The notes under the pieces are model-generated. The model was given only the letters and a program-made list of their open reading frames with translations, searched no databases and was not told where the DNA came from. Positions 1 to 8,141 of a stretch of 64,000 bases of DNA are shown here, piece after piece. This DNA comes from Paenibacillus sp. FSL R7-0337 (lineage in GTDB: Bacteria; Bacillota; Bacilli; Paenibacillales; Paenibacillaceae): assembly GCF_037969875.1 (NCBI RefSeq), contig NZ_CP150218.1:2480001-2544000 (forward strand), in the 5' to 3' direction. Both the position numbers and the translations under genes were made by a program. Within the stretch, counting starts at the first letter, position 1, and every line of letters begins with the position of its first letter.

Positions 1-187
1 AGATATCGTTGTTGTCCGGAACAGGCAGAGCTACGGGCGCAGCCGGGATCTTAACCTTGTCTCCAACCGCAAGCACATCTGGATTGGTGATTTGCGGATT
101 GGCCTCGATTATTTTTTGCAGCGGCACTCCATACTTCTGTGATAACGCAAACAGCGAATCACCTTGCTTAACAATGTGTATTTTCAC
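1..187 (-). CDS. safA: LysM-domain spore coat morphogenetic protein, SafA-like (5' part only)
   Basis: Only the first 62 codons are in the window; the gene continues past base 1. It starts at a GTG (185-187) behind an AGGAGG. An ATG 7 bases further upstream is out of frame and soon stops. The residues form one LysM domain: it opens with KIHIVKQGDSLFALSQKYGV, continues with an EANPQI segment and ends in VGDKVKIP, the usual peptidoglycan/coat-binding fold, followed by a proline-rich linker. In B. subtilis safA lies downstream of the pheA/nad region, so position fits SafA, which with SpoVID guides inner-coat assembly around the forespore. The C-terminal part that would confirm SafA over another LysM protein cannot be seen. 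Confidence 0.75.
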   Translation of the reverse strand, partial: MKIHIVKQGDSLFALSQKYGVPLQKIIEANPQITNPDVLAVGDKVKIPAAPVALPVPDNNDI

Positions 188-340
188 GCAGCATTTACCT
201 CCTAAAAGTATCTATTGATCGGCACTGCACCCCGGTTCAGGGATGATAGCCCTCCAGATTCGGTAGTTGCGGTACAGCCGCCTCCTTCGTTACTACATCT
301 TATGCAGCCCATGGGCGAATGACATCCCTATATGCAAAAA

Positions 341-375
341 AAATCCTTCCATGCTTGGCATGAAAGGATTTTTCT
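341..375 (-). terminator. Rho-independent terminator after ilvE
   Basis: A 14-bp stem (341-354 with 358-371, one mismatch, loop of 3) lies about 30 bases after the ilvE stop. On the minus strand it is followed by a run of eight T. It closes the pheB-hom-thrB-pheA-ilvE transcript and separates it from safA. Confidence 0.85.
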
Positions 376-401
376 CTGTTCGCTCCTACGAAACTAATGT
401 A

Positions 402-1283
402 CTATTCCCAAACCTTATAGCCGTCTTTATCAACCACATTGCGGAATTCTTCCAGCAATTGCAGGGTAATCGGTCCGGCCTGACCGGAACCAATGACTCT
501 GCCGTCGATCTCACGGGCAGCAATAACTTCAGCCGCTGTTCCGGTGAAGAAAACTTCATCGGCAATATAGACATCATGCATGGTGAACGGCTCTTCCTTA
601 AGCGGCAATCCCAGCTTCTCACACAGCTCAATGATCGCCAGACGGGTGATTCCCTCCAGGGCACCCAGGTAACAAGGCGGTGTATAGACTACCCCTCTTT
701 TGATAATGAAGATATTATCGCCGGAGCCTTCGGTTACATAACCCTGGGCGTTCATCATGATCGCTTCATCGGCTTCCGCCAGATTCGACTGAATCTTCAC
801 CAGAATATTGTTCAAATAGTTCAACGATTTGATCTTCGGATTCAGGGCATCCGGGAGATTGCGGCGCTGGGAGACCGAAACGGCACGAAGTCCGTTCATA
901 TAAGCCTCCTCCGGGTAGATGGCTAACTGCTCAACAATGATGATTACACTTGCTTTGGGACAACGGCGCGGATCAAGACCCAGGTTGCCGGGACCGCGTG
1001 ATACGATCAGCCGGATGTACCCGTCCCGCATTTCGTTCAGGCGGATCGTCTCGGCCATAGCCTCCAGCATCTCATCATAGGCCAGCGGAATGTCCAGCAT
1101 AATCGACTTCGCCGAATCATACAGCCTGTCCAGATGCTCCTTGCACTTGAAGATGTTACCGTTATAAATACGGATACCTTCAAAGATTCCGTCTCCATAT
1201 AAAAAACCGTGATCGAATACGGACACCATTGCCTTGTCCTTCGTTACATGTTGTCCATCCAGATAGATCCATTGCTCAGCCAT
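402..1283 (-). CDS. ilvE: Branched-chain amino acid aminotransferase (class IV PLP enzyme)
   Basis: 293 aa. It transfers amino groups between glutamate and the 2-oxo acids of Leu, Ile and Val in the cytosol. The N-terminus (MAEQWIYLDGQ..., FDHGFLYGDGIFEGIR) is typical of fold-type IV aminotransferases. The PLP lysine is in KIKSLNYLNN, and the C-terminal half has the EGSGDNIFI and FFTGTAAEV motifs. An upstream in-frame start would give 34 more residues lying inside pheA; ATG 1283 has GGAGGTG about 10 bases upstream and matches the family start, so it is preferred. The start lies 4 bases past the pheA stop, so the two are probably translationally coupled. Beside pheA, a side activity on aromatic 2-oxo acids is possible. 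Confidence 0.9.
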   Translation of the reverse strand: MAEQWIYLDGQHVTKDKAMVSVFDHGFLYGDGIFEGIRIYNGNIFKCKEHLDRLYDSAKSIMLDIPLAYDEMLEAMAETIRLNEMRDGYIRLIVSRGPGNLGLDPRRCPKASVIIIVEQLAIYPEEAYMNGLRAVSVSQRRNLPDALNPKIKSLNYLNNILVKIQSNLAEADEAIMMNAQGYVTEGSGDNIFIIKRGVVYTPPCYLGALEGITRLAIIELCEKLGLPLKEEPFTMHDVYIADEVFFTGTAAEVIAAREIDGRVIGSGQAGPITLQLLEEFRNVVDKDGYKVWE

Positions 1284-1287
1284 GAAC

Positions 1288-2175
1288 TTACTGCACCTCC
1301 GCTTTCTCTTCCTCATAGGTGTATGTGGGATAGGACCCCAGAATCCGTACCTGACAGCCCAAGGCTTTGATCTCTTCAATCGCACCCGGGAGGAGTACCG
1401 ATTCTATCGGTTCCAGCACATCAATATAGAAATAATAAGTACCCAGCTTCTTCTTCGTCGGCCGTGATTCAATACGGGACAAGTTCAGCTTACGCCAGGC
1501 AAAAGCAGCCAACACCTGATGCAGTGCACCAGGGAAATCCTCGGGCAGCGTAACAAGAATACTCGTCTTGTCTCCACTGCTCTTCTGTGGAAGCTCCAGT
1601 TGCTGCGGGCCCACCAGGACAAACCGCGTGTAATTGTTATTATGATCTGTAATCTGGCGTTCCACAACCTCCAGCCCGTGTGTAGCAGCTCCGAGCGCCG
1701 TACCGATAGCAGCCCAGCCTTTGCCGGGATTGCCTTTTACAATCTCCACCGCTTCAGAGGTGCTTCCCACAGACTCCAGCTCAGCCCAGGGCATAGCCTT
1801 ACGGATGAACTGCGTGCATTGCGCCATAGCCACCGGATGGGACAAGATTTTGACAATCTTCGTATAATCCTTGTCCCCGTTCTCCTTCGTGAATTCCTGC
1901 GGACAGCTGATCAGATTCTGTATCGACGGAAAAATCCACTCCGCCTGCATTGGCAGGTTCACTTCATTAATGAGCCAGTCGATATGCAGGCTGACCGAGC
2001 CTTCTATCGTGTTCTCAATCGGAATGACACTGTAATCAGTGACTCCGCCGGCCGTGGACAGAAAGACATCGGAGATGAGCTTATGATGCTCCAGATGAAC
2101 AGGGTTACCGCCAAATAAATGCAGCAGCGCTTCATGCGAGACGGAGCCCTGAGGCAATAACGCTATCGATTTCAT
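1288..2175 (-). CDS. pheA: Prephenate dehydratase with C-terminal ACT domain
   Basis: 295 aa monofunctional enzyme converting prephenate to phenylpyruvate, the committed step to phenylalanine. The catalytic domain occupies roughly residues 1-190, with PIENTIEGSV and the conserved NNYTRFVLVG motif. The ACT domain follows, with ESRPTKKKLGTYYFYID, the phenylalanine-binding ESRP motif that gives feedback inhibition. No chorismate mutase domain is fused. The ATG overlaps the thrB stop by 4 bases (ATGA), indicating coupling. In B. subtilis pheA directly follows pheB; here hom and thrB sit between them, tying threonine and phenylalanine synthesis in one transcript. Confidence 0.95.
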   Translation of the reverse strand: MKSIALLPQGSVSHEALLHLFGGNPVHLEHHKLISDVFLSTAGGVTDYSVIPIENTIEGSVSLHIDWLINEVNLPMQAEWIFPSIQNLISCPQEFTKENGDKDYTKIVKILSHPVAMAQCTQFIRKAMPWAELESVGSTSEAVEIVKGNPGKGWAAIGTALGAATHGLEVVERQITDHNNNYTRFVLVGPQQLELPQKSSGDKTSILVTLPEDFPGALHQVLAAFAWRKLNLSRIESRPTKKKLGTYYFYIDVLEPIESVLLPGAIEEIKALGCQVRILGSYPTYTYEEEKAEVQ

Positions 2176-3152
2176 GACTGTAATTCTCCTTTTATCATAT
2201 CCAAAAATGATTCGTTTTGCATCCCGTTTCTTTCAAGCAGCTCTGCCGTGACACCTGTGGTGCATGGGGACAGCCATACGGTACGGGCAGAGATTCCGTT
2301 CTCCTGCATGGTCTCAGTCAAAAACAGCTCCAGCTCCTGCTTCCGCTGCTCGCTGCGGTCCACCATACATAACAGAGTCGGGCCTGCACCGCTAAGCGCA
2401 ATCCCCAGCGCGCCGTGGCCCGGAGCTTCAGCCAGCAGCTTCTCCATCCCCGGTACCAGCGGTGCACGGTAGGGCTGATGGAGCCGGTCTTGCATCGCTG
2501 TACCCATCAGGTCCAGCCGTCCTGCGGCTAACGCTGCGGTGAGCAGTGAGGTACGGCTGATGTTGTGGACAGCATCGCTCATTGTAACCTCCGCCGGCAG
2601 CACGCCTCTTGCCTTGACAGTCTCCAGCTCGAATTCAGGGATGACTACAAGCACTTCAAGCTCCCGAGGAGGCTCGATCCGGATATAATCGGCATGCTCG
2701 CCGTCCCACACGGCCGTAATAATTCCCCCGAAGAGCGAGGCTCCAACATTATCGGGATGCTTCTCGATCGCTGTAGCCATATCGAACAGCTTCGCCTGAC
2801 TCAGCGGTGAACCTATCATAGCATTCGCCGCAGCCAGCGCGCCAATAATGGCCGAAGCACTGCTGCCAAGCCCGCGGGTCAGCGGGATTGCCGAATACAT
2901 GGAGATGGACAACTCCGGAACCTGAACCCCGGCCTCTGCAAAGACCATTTGCGCAACCTTGTAGAGCAGATTGCTTTTGTCCCGGGGAAGACCAGCCATC
3001 TCATCTCCATACAGATGAAACACCGTTTCAGCCGCTTCCTCCATTTCAATCCAGGCATACAGCGACAGAGCCATGCCCAGCGTATCGAAGCCCGGACCGA
3101 GATTGGCGGTACTGGCAGGGACCTTCACTCTAGACCTTCCGTAAATACTCAT
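2172..3152 (-). CDS. thrB: Homoserine kinase (GHMP family)
   Basis: 326 aa. It phosphorylates L-homoserine with ATP to O-phosphohomoserine, the substrate of threonine synthase. The GHMP pattern is clear: an N-terminal KVPASTANLGPGFDTLG segment, the ATP-binding loop PLTRGLGSSASAI near residues 90-103, and a C-terminal GIALSGAGPTLLC motif. It follows hom by about 60 bases, and its last bases overlap the start of pheA. No thrC is present in this cluster; threonine synthase must be encoded elsewhere. Confidence 0.95.
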   Translation of the reverse strand: MSIYGRSRVKVPASTANLGPGFDTLGMALSLYAWIEMEEAAETVFHLYGDEMAGLPRDKSNLLYKVAQMVFAEAGVQVPELSISMYSAIPLTRGLGSSASAIIGALAAANAMIGSPLSQAKLFDMATAIEKHPDNVGASLFGGIITAVWDGEHADYIRIEPPRELEVLVVIPEFELETVKARGVLPAEVTMSDAVHNISRTSLLTAALAAGRLDLMGTAMQDRLHQPYRAPLVPGMEKLLAEAPGHGALGIALSGAGPTLLCMVDRSEQRKQELELFLTETMQENGISARTVWLSPCTTGVTAELLERNGMQNESFLDMIKGELQS

Positions 3153-3216
3153 GGCGGGTAAATCTCCTTCATTATATTTGCGCGCAAGCCCAATGTTCCA
3201 TGGACGCCTGCGATAT

Positions 3217-4503
3217 TTAACCTTCTACACGGTAATGGCTTTTGATGCGGTGAATGACGTTCAATTGCTCTAAATGCCGCATTACTTTATTCATACTCGC
3301 CTTGCTGGCATTGTGCGTTACAATAATGATTTCTGCATCCGGATTATTAGTATTGGCCTGCTGCACTACGGAATCCAGACTGACATCATATTCGGCAAAC
3401 ACTTGAGTAATCTTCGCCAGCACACCGGCCTTGTCATCTACGTGCAGGAGGAGGAAGTTCTTGTAGAAAATATCCTCATCACTCTTCAGCTTCTTCTGCT
3501 TATATGGCACAATCTGCTTAAGCCCGTTGACACCCAGCTTCAGATTCTTGATAACCGCCACCAGATCCGCCACAATCGAGGTTGCCGTAGGCATCGCCCC
3601 TGCCCCCGCACCGTAGAACATCGTCTCCCCTACAGCTTCACCATATACATATACCGCATTAAACACGCCGTTCACGGAGGCAATCGGGTGGTTCGTACGG
3701 ATCATCGTAGGCTGAACGCTAATGCTGAATGCTTCATCTTGGCGTTCAGCGATTCCGAGCAGCTTCATCTCGTACCCCAGCCGTTTGGCAAAAGCTATAT
3801 CCTCCTTGCTGACGCCGGAAATTCCGCTTACACTGACATCGCTCAGCTCCACATTGGTCCGGAAGCCCAGCGTGCCCAGAATGGCCATCTTGCGGGCCGC
3901 ATCCAGCCCCTCCACATCGGAGGTCGGATCAGACTCGGCATACCCCAGCTCCTGCGCTTCCTGCAGTACGTCGAGGTAAGACGCACCTTCCTGGCTCATT
4001 TTGCTGAGAATGTAGTTGGTTGTCCCGTTCACGATCCCCATAATCTTCATGATCTTATCCGAGGAAAAACCTTCAATCAGGGTGCGGATAATCGGAATAC
4101 CTCCCGCCACACTTGCCTCATAGAACACATCGCACTGCTTCTCCTGCGCCTTCGCCAGAATCTCCGAGCCGTGCAGGGCCATCAGGTCCTTATTGGCTGT
4201 TACGATATGCTTGCCGCGCTCCAGTGCCTCCAGAATGTACTCCTTCGTGCCTGCGATCCCGCCCATGACCTCAACAATCACATCAATCTCCGGGTCACGG
4301 ATAACGGCCCATGGATCATCGGTAATCTTGGACGGATCCACTTCGATATCACGCGGCTTCTCTGTATTCTTCACGGCAATACGTTCAATAAGGATCGGCG
4401 AGCCCACCTGGCTGCTCAAATCCTCCTGATTTCCTTCCACAATACGGACAACGCCCGTACCCACAGTACCCAGACCCAGCAGACCTACTCTAACCGGCTT
4501 CAT
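3217..4503 (-). CDS. hom: Homoserine dehydrogenase with ACT domain
   Basis: 428 aa. It reduces aspartate semialdehyde to homoserine with NAD(P)H, feeding threonine and methionine. The Rossmann motif GLLGLGTVGTGV is at the N-terminus, the catalytic domain holds the GGIPIIRTLIEG and NGTTNYIL motifs, and an ACT domain (DDKAGVLAKITQVFAEYDVS) closes the protein. A GTG 12 bases upstream would overlap the pheB stop; ATG 4503 with AGGGGTGAG 7 bases upstream is the better start. The gene lies 8 bases after pheB. Confidence 0.95.
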   Translation of the reverse strand: MKPVRVGLLGLGTVGTGVVRIVEGNQEDLSSQVGSPILIERIAVKNTEKPRDIEVDPSKITDDPWAVIRDPEIDVIVEVMGGIAGTKEYILEALERGKHIVTANKDLMALHGSEILAKAQEKQCDVFYEASVAGGIPIIRTLIEGFSSDKIMKIMGIVNGTTNYILSKMSQEGASYLDVLQEAQELGYAESDPTSDVEGLDAARKMAILGTLGFRTNVELSDVSVSGISGVSKEDIAFAKRLGYEMKLLGIAERQDEAFSISVQPTMIRTNHPIASVNGVFNAVYVYGEAVGETMFYGAGAGAMPTATSIVADLVAVIKNLKLGVNGLKQIVPYKQKKLKSDEDIFYKNFLLLHVDDKAGVLAKITQVFAEYDVSLDSVVQQANTNNPDAEIIIVTHNASKASMNKVMRHLEQLNVIHRIKSHYRVEG

Positions 4504-4511
4504 TCGTATTC

Positions 4512-4949
4512 TCACCCCTGACCAATAATTAACGCACGCTTCACACCGGGAATTGCCTTGAGACTGTCCAGCAAGTCGCCCAGCTCTTCATTCAGATGGG
4601 AGATCTCGACAGAGATCACCACGTTAGCCCGCCCTTGCAGCGGGATACTCTGATGGATTGTCAGCACATTCGCCCCGTGAACAGCCACAGAACCGAGCAC
4701 CTTGGACAGCATGCCCGACTCGTGCTCCAGATCAATCGAGATCGTCACAATGCGCTCGCGCTCCAGCTGATGAATTAAGTGTATCCCATCTTTGTATTTA
4801 TAAAAAGCACTGCGGCTAAGCCCAACCTGTTCCACGCCCTCGTGTACGGTTTTGGCATCTCCTGCTTCCAGCAGCTGTTTGACCTGCATGGTCTTCAGCA
4901 CCGCATCGGGCAATATGTCCTCCCGGACCAAATAATAGCGTTCTTTCAC
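4512..4949 (-). CDS. pheB: ACT domain protein PheB
   Basis: 145 aa from GTG 4949; a GTG 12 bases upstream is possible. GGTGAGG lies 6 bases before 4949, and the resulting start (VKERYYLVREDILPD) resembles that of B. subtilis PheB. The N-terminal third is a small helical segment (LSRSAFYKYKDGI, HTH-like); residues 70-145 form an ACT domain (VTISIDLEHESGMLSKVLG). PheB-type proteins are regulatory and accompany pheA; the ligand is not established. It is the first gene of the pheB-hom-thrB-pheA-ilvE operon. Confidence 0.85.
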   Translation of the reverse strand: MKERYYLVREDILPDAVLKTMQVKQLLEAGDAKTVHEGVEQVGLSRSAFYKYKDGIHLIHQLERERIVTISIDLEHESGMLSKVLGSVAVHGANVLTIHQSIPLQGRANVVISVEISHLNEELGDLLDSLKAIPGVKRALIIGQG

Positions 4950-4991
4950 GAACGTCCTCACCCCAAAGACTTTTGTATGTACATAGTGGAC

Positions 4992-5021
4992 ATTATACGG
5001 GATTGAAGGCTTTTATTGCAA
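4992..5021 (-). promoter_or_regulatory. Sigma-A-type promoter of the pheB-hom-thrB-pheA-ilvE operon
   Basis: On the minus strand a TATAAT (-10, 4992-4997) is preceded by 18 bases and TTGCAA (-35, 5016-5021). It lies about 45 bases before the pheB start and is the only promoter-like site upstream. No T-box or attenuator is visible between it and pheB. Confidence 0.6.
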
Positions 5022-5057
5022 TAACTTTCTGCAAACAAGCAAGTGGAAACGGCTTCG

Positions 5058-5131
5058 CCGTCCTTTTAAAAGGACGGTACCGGTTCAGCGAGAAATAGAA
5101 AGATCATTTATAGCGTGAAACATATAAATGC
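5058..5131. repeat. Dispersed intergenic repeat element, copy A
   Basis: This contains a perfect 20-bp palindrome (CCGTCCTTTTAAAAGGACGG, 5058-5077). A 38-bp core (5077-5114) recurs in the same orientation at 24747-24783 with about five differences. A second inverted repeat follows, CATTTATA (5105-5112) with TATAAATG (5123-5130). It sits between the pheB promoter and the terminator of the next cluster. No ORF uses it. Confidence 0.6.
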
Positions 5132-5145
5132 TTATATTTCGGAAA

Positions 5146-5183
5146 AGGCTGTCCCCCCTACAATCTAGGAGGAACAGCCTTCA
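5146..5183 (-). terminator. Rho-independent terminator of the SPFH/zinc-ribbon cluster
   Basis: On the minus strand AAGGCTGTTCCTCC pairs with GGGGGGACAGCCTT across a loop of about 9 bases and is followed by TTCC. It lies about 40 bases after the stop of the gene ending at 5224. Confidence 0.7.
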
Positions 5184-5223
5184 CTTGCAGAAATCAAAAA
5201 AATGTTATATTTGCCGCGCTCGT

Positions 5224-5979
5224 TCAGCCGTAAGCAATGGTCGTCCCGCAGTAATCACAGCTAGTGGACTGGCCGGGAGCTACTGTATTCTGTGCCCCGC
5301 AGCCGGGACAGCGTACCGATTTCGGAAGCTGCTGCGCTCTAGGCTGCTGATAGGACGGCTGCCCTGCAGGCGGCGTTAAAGGCGATGCGGCTGCCTGTCC
5401 CGCCTGGGCCTGGGGCGCTGCATCCGCTCCCTCATGGAAGAGAAGCCCGGAGTCCAGGACCCCGTACTTCTGTAGATAGAGAAGGTCTCTGTTCACATCC
5501 CCTTCACTTTGCCCGGTGCGGTCCGCCAGATTCCCGGTATAGCGGACTCTCTCCACCCTGATCAGATGTACATACTGATTAGCGAGCTGCGAGAAGCGGA
5601 ATCTGGCTTTGGCTGCGCTTCTAGCGAATGCAGAGGCGGGAAGGAGCAGCACCAAACCTACGAAGATCAAACCTGATATCAATGTGGTGGTGTCCATCGC
5701 GTCATCACTGAAGATGGAAATTACGACAATTCCCATCATTTGCAGGAACCCTCCTACAAATGCATGGAATAAAAGACTATAATTAACAGCCTTACGGTAA
5801 TTTTTGTAATGGGTCGTGATTATGCGTATCAGCGCAAGCACAAGTCCGAGCGGCATAAACAAATACCCGGCGCCGATAGTTACAACATCAAAAGTGGTCC
5901 GCTCATACTTAGGCAGACTATCAGAGGGCTGCCCTTCCCGGCCCGGCAGTAGTCCGCCCGGCTGATTCCCTATCCCCAT
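5224..5979 (-). CDS. Membrane protein with C-terminal zinc ribbon (YdjG-like cluster)
   Basis: 251 aa, no firm family assignment. Three hydrophobic stretches (about residues 35-58, 70-92 and 95-118) suggest membrane segments. They are followed by a charged region (RVERVRYTGNLADRTGQSEG), a Gln/Ala/Pro-rich linker and a C-terminal treble-clef zinc ribbon CPGCGAQN...CDYCG. It is the last gene of a three-gene cluster with an SPFH protein, comparable with B. subtilis ydjG-ydjH-ydjI, where YdjG also combines zinc ribbon and membrane segments. The role is inferred from this context as membrane-stress response; the order of domains differs from YdjG, so the equivalence is uncertain. Confidence 0.6.
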   Translation of the reverse strand: MGIGNQPGGLLPGREGQPSDSLPKYERTTFDVVTIGAGYLFMPLGLVLALIRIITTHYKNYRKAVNYSLLFHAFVGGFLQMMGIVVISIFSDDAMDTTTLISGLIFVGLVLLLPASAFARSAAKARFRFSQLANQYVHLIRVERVRYTGNLADRTGQSEGDVNRDLLYLQKYGVLDSGLLFHEGADAAPQAQAGQAAASPLTPPAGQPSYQQPRAQQLPKSVRCPGCGAQNTVAPGQSTSCDYCGTTIAYG

Positions 5980-5994
5980 TGCTGTCTACTCCTC

Positions 5995-6744
5995 CTATTT
6001 AAGCCCCGCCAGCTCCAGGTTACGCCGCTGGAGCGTGCCGGCAATACTCTCGGTTAATTCCTCTGTCTCCGTGTCCCAGCTGGCTGGCAGCTCCTTCAGG
6101 ACAAGCAGCAAAGCTACATGGTCATGCAGCAGAGAGATCTGCTGCCTAATGATGTCTTCCGTTGCATACAATCCCGGTCTTGATGCCGGGTCACTATAGC
6201 GGAATTTCTCCTCCAGAGCCTCAATCAGCTCCACCAGCCTGCCTGCCTCAGGATGCTTCCAGCTGCCGGCAATCCCTCTGATCTCATGCAGCTCCTGCAT
6301 GTGACTACGCAGGCTGCGCGAAGCGTCCGCAGCATTACGCTCCCCGAAGGCCGCATTCCAGCCATACCCGGCTGTAGCTGCAAGTACGAGGGCAGCTATA
6401 ATGAGGATAAGCAACTGCTCTCCCGCATACCAGAGCGGACTCAGCTCCAGAATCCAGTCCAGCAGAATAGCCGAAGCAAGTACCGCAGCCAGATAGAAGG
6501 CTATAATTACAGCTGCGCTGATGAATACCGGTGAAGTCTGGCCCGCTTCAGGAGCACGGCGCAGCCATAGCATGCAATATACGTAAACCACAGTCTCTGC
6601 CATACATATAGCGAGCAGTGTCACTACGAAGCGCAGCAACGATTCCATGAATCCAAATGTGAAGAAGGTACCCGCAGTAACTGCCAGAATAGCAACATAA
6701 ATTCCAGTGATAAGACCTGTATATGACCTCTGCATTCCGTTCAC
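5995..6744 (-). CDS. Integral membrane protein of the SPFH cluster (YdjH-like position)
   Basis: 249 aa from GTG 6744, or 246 aa from ATG 6735; neither has a strong ribosome site. Four hydrophobic segments (about residues 10-30, 33-60, 72-97 and 107-125) are followed by a cytosolic helical C-terminal half rich in Glu, Leu and Arg (ELHEIRGIAG, IEALEEKFR). I recognise no enzymatic motif. The start overlaps the stop of the SPFH gene by 4 bases (GTGA), so the two are translationally coupled and probably act together. Confidence 0.6.
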   Translation of the reverse strand: MNGMQRSYTGLITGIYVAILAVTAGTFFTFGFMESLLRFVVTLLAICMAETVVYVYCMLWLRRAPEAGQTSPVFISAAVIIAFYLAAVLASAILLDWILELSPLWYAGEQLLILIIAALVLAATAGYGWNAAFGERNAADASRSLRSHMQELHEIRGIAGSWKHPEAGRLVELIEALEEKFRYSDPASRPGLYATEDIIRQQISLLHDHVALLLVLKELPASWDTETEELTESIAGTLQRRNLELAGLK

Positions 6745-7916
6745 CCGTTAGCCGCTCTGGTACCGCACTCTGGACAGAATTTCTGTCCAGACTTCAGCTC
6801 ATGCCCACAGCCTGCGCACTTCAGGATCAGGCCTTCTCCGCAATGCGGACAGAATTTGGCACCAGGGATGACTGCCTTGCCGCAGCTATGGCATACCTTA
6901 TTCTCCGCCTCCGGCGGGGGCTGCAGACTGCGGCCGCAGCCGGTACAGAAGCGTGCATCTGCCGGATTAAGGGTTCCGCAGCCCGAGCAGGATTTAGAAG
7001 CAGCAGGTGCCGGCTGGCTGCCCGTACTGCCGTCCAGGGACATGCTCCTGGTCATCCGGGTGGCTATCTCAGCCGCAGGTCCGGCCAGCCCGAAGCCCAT
7101 GCCGAGCCCCAGTCCCGCATTCATCATGCCCACGCCTGCATTGCCCGGATTGCCTGCCGCCTCCTCCATAGCATCGAAGCTCCGTTCCTGCTGGTAGGTG
7201 AAGCCGATAATGTCCATCTCCGCTTTTTTGGCCAAGGCTTCCTTGAGACGCCGGGTTGCAGGATCATCATCGGGAATATTGATTGAGTCAATATAAAAAT
7301 TATTAAGCTCAATACCGTTATCCAGGAACGAGGAGGACAAACGCCCCTGAATATGCTTGGAGATTTCAACCACGTAGGCGTTGATCTCCAGGATGCTGAT
7401 TTTTTTGTGCACCAGATAAGAAGAAATAAGTTCATTAATATTGGACATCAACAGGCCGCGGAAATAATTAATCATTGTATCCTGATCAAAGACTGGCAGC
7501 GTCCCTACCAGCTTCAGCAGGAATTTGCGGGGATCTTCGATCCGCACGCCAAACTGCCCGAAGGCACGGACCGCTACCATGATCTTGTACTTGGGGTCCT
7601 GCAGCTGAAGCGGTGCACTGGTTCCCCACTTAACATTCATGGAGTTCAGCTTGTTCACAAACCATATCTCTGCGGTGAACGGAGACCTGCCGCCGAACGG
7701 CAGGTTCACCACATTCGACAGAATCGGAATATTCGCTGTGCTTAAAGTATGGCGTCCGGCTGTGAAGGAATCCAGCGCCTCTCCACCCTTGAACAGAATA
7801 GCTTCCTGGGATTCATTCACAATCAGCTGTGTCCAGGTCCCCAGCTCCTGATTCGGATACTTCCAGGCGAAGACACCCGGAGGTCCGTCATATTTGACTA
7901 CTTCAATAATTGCCAT
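6741..7916 (-). CDS. ydjI: SPFH-domain protein with three C-terminal zinc ribbons (YdjI-like)
   Basis: 391 aa. The N-terminal two thirds is an SPFH/virion-core-type domain (MAIIEVVKYDGPPGVFAWKY, IEDPRKFLLKLVG, EIRV-type strands). A Gly/Met-rich linker and three zinc ribbons of the form CxxC-x(12-13)-CxxC follow, at about residues 310-330, 342-362 and 368-387. B. subtilis YdjI has the same architecture and anchors PspA to the membrane in the sigma-W-controlled ydjFGHI operon. Here the gene leads its operon directly behind a sigma-W-like promoter, and no pspA gene is adjacent. The ribosome site is weak (GGAAAGAGGG upstream). Confidence 0.75.
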   Translation of the reverse strand: MAIIEVVKYDGPPGVFAWKYPNQELGTWTQLIVNESQEAILFKGGEALDSFTAGRHTLSTANIPILSNVVNLPFGGRSPFTAEIWFVNKLNSMNVKWGTSAPLQLQDPKYKIMVAVRAFGQFGVRIEDPRKFLLKLVGTLPVFDQDTMINYFRGLLMSNINELISSYLVHKKISILEINAYVVEISKHIQGRLSSSFLDNGIELNNFYIDSINIPDDDPATRRLKEALAKKAEMDIIGFTYQQERSFDAMEEAAGNPGNAGVGMMNAGLGLGMGFGLAGPAAEIATRMTRSMSLDGSTGSQPAPAASKSCSGCGTLNPADARFCTGCGRSLQPPPEAENKVCHSCGKAVIPGAKFCPHCGEGLILKCAGCGHELKSGQKFCPECGTRAANG

Positions 7917-7951
7917 CTGTCCATTCCCTCTTTCCTGACAGGTATGTATGA

Positions 7952-7979
7952 TATACGCAGATTACATCCTTTGGATTCA
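7952..7979 (-). promoter_or_regulatory. ECF sigma-W-like promoter of the YdjI-like operon
   Basis: On the minus strand TGAATC (7974-7979), exactly 16 bases, then CGTATA (7952-7957). The sigma-W consensus is TGAAAC-N16-CGTA, so only one base of the -35 differs. It lies 36 bases before the ATG of the SPFH gene. B. subtilis ydjFGHI is a known sigma-W operon. Confidence 0.65.
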
Positions 7980-8085
7980 ACTTAACATCTCTTATATAAT
8001 GATTGTAGTAAATTAATCCAGATATATAAAGAAAACTTTATTAGTATAAATGGCTAAACCCTCTGTGAAGCCCACCTGACTCCCA

Positions 8086-8123
8086 TTAAAAAAGGCCGCA
8101 TCCCCCTCTCGGAAGATACAGCC
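8086..8123 (-). terminator. Rho-independent terminator after obg
   Basis: On the minus strand GGCTGTATC pairs with GATGCGGCC (two G-T wobbles) across a 12-base loop, followed by seven T. It ends the spo0B-obg transcript about 20 bases after the obg stop. Confidence 0.8.
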
Positions 8124-8141
8124 GGTATACTTGCTTCTCTA

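Noticed and set aside
3274-4521. 415-codon plus-strand frame opposite hom
   Set aside because: Shadow of hom; the amino-acid composition is rich in His and Arg, as expected for the complement of a real gene.
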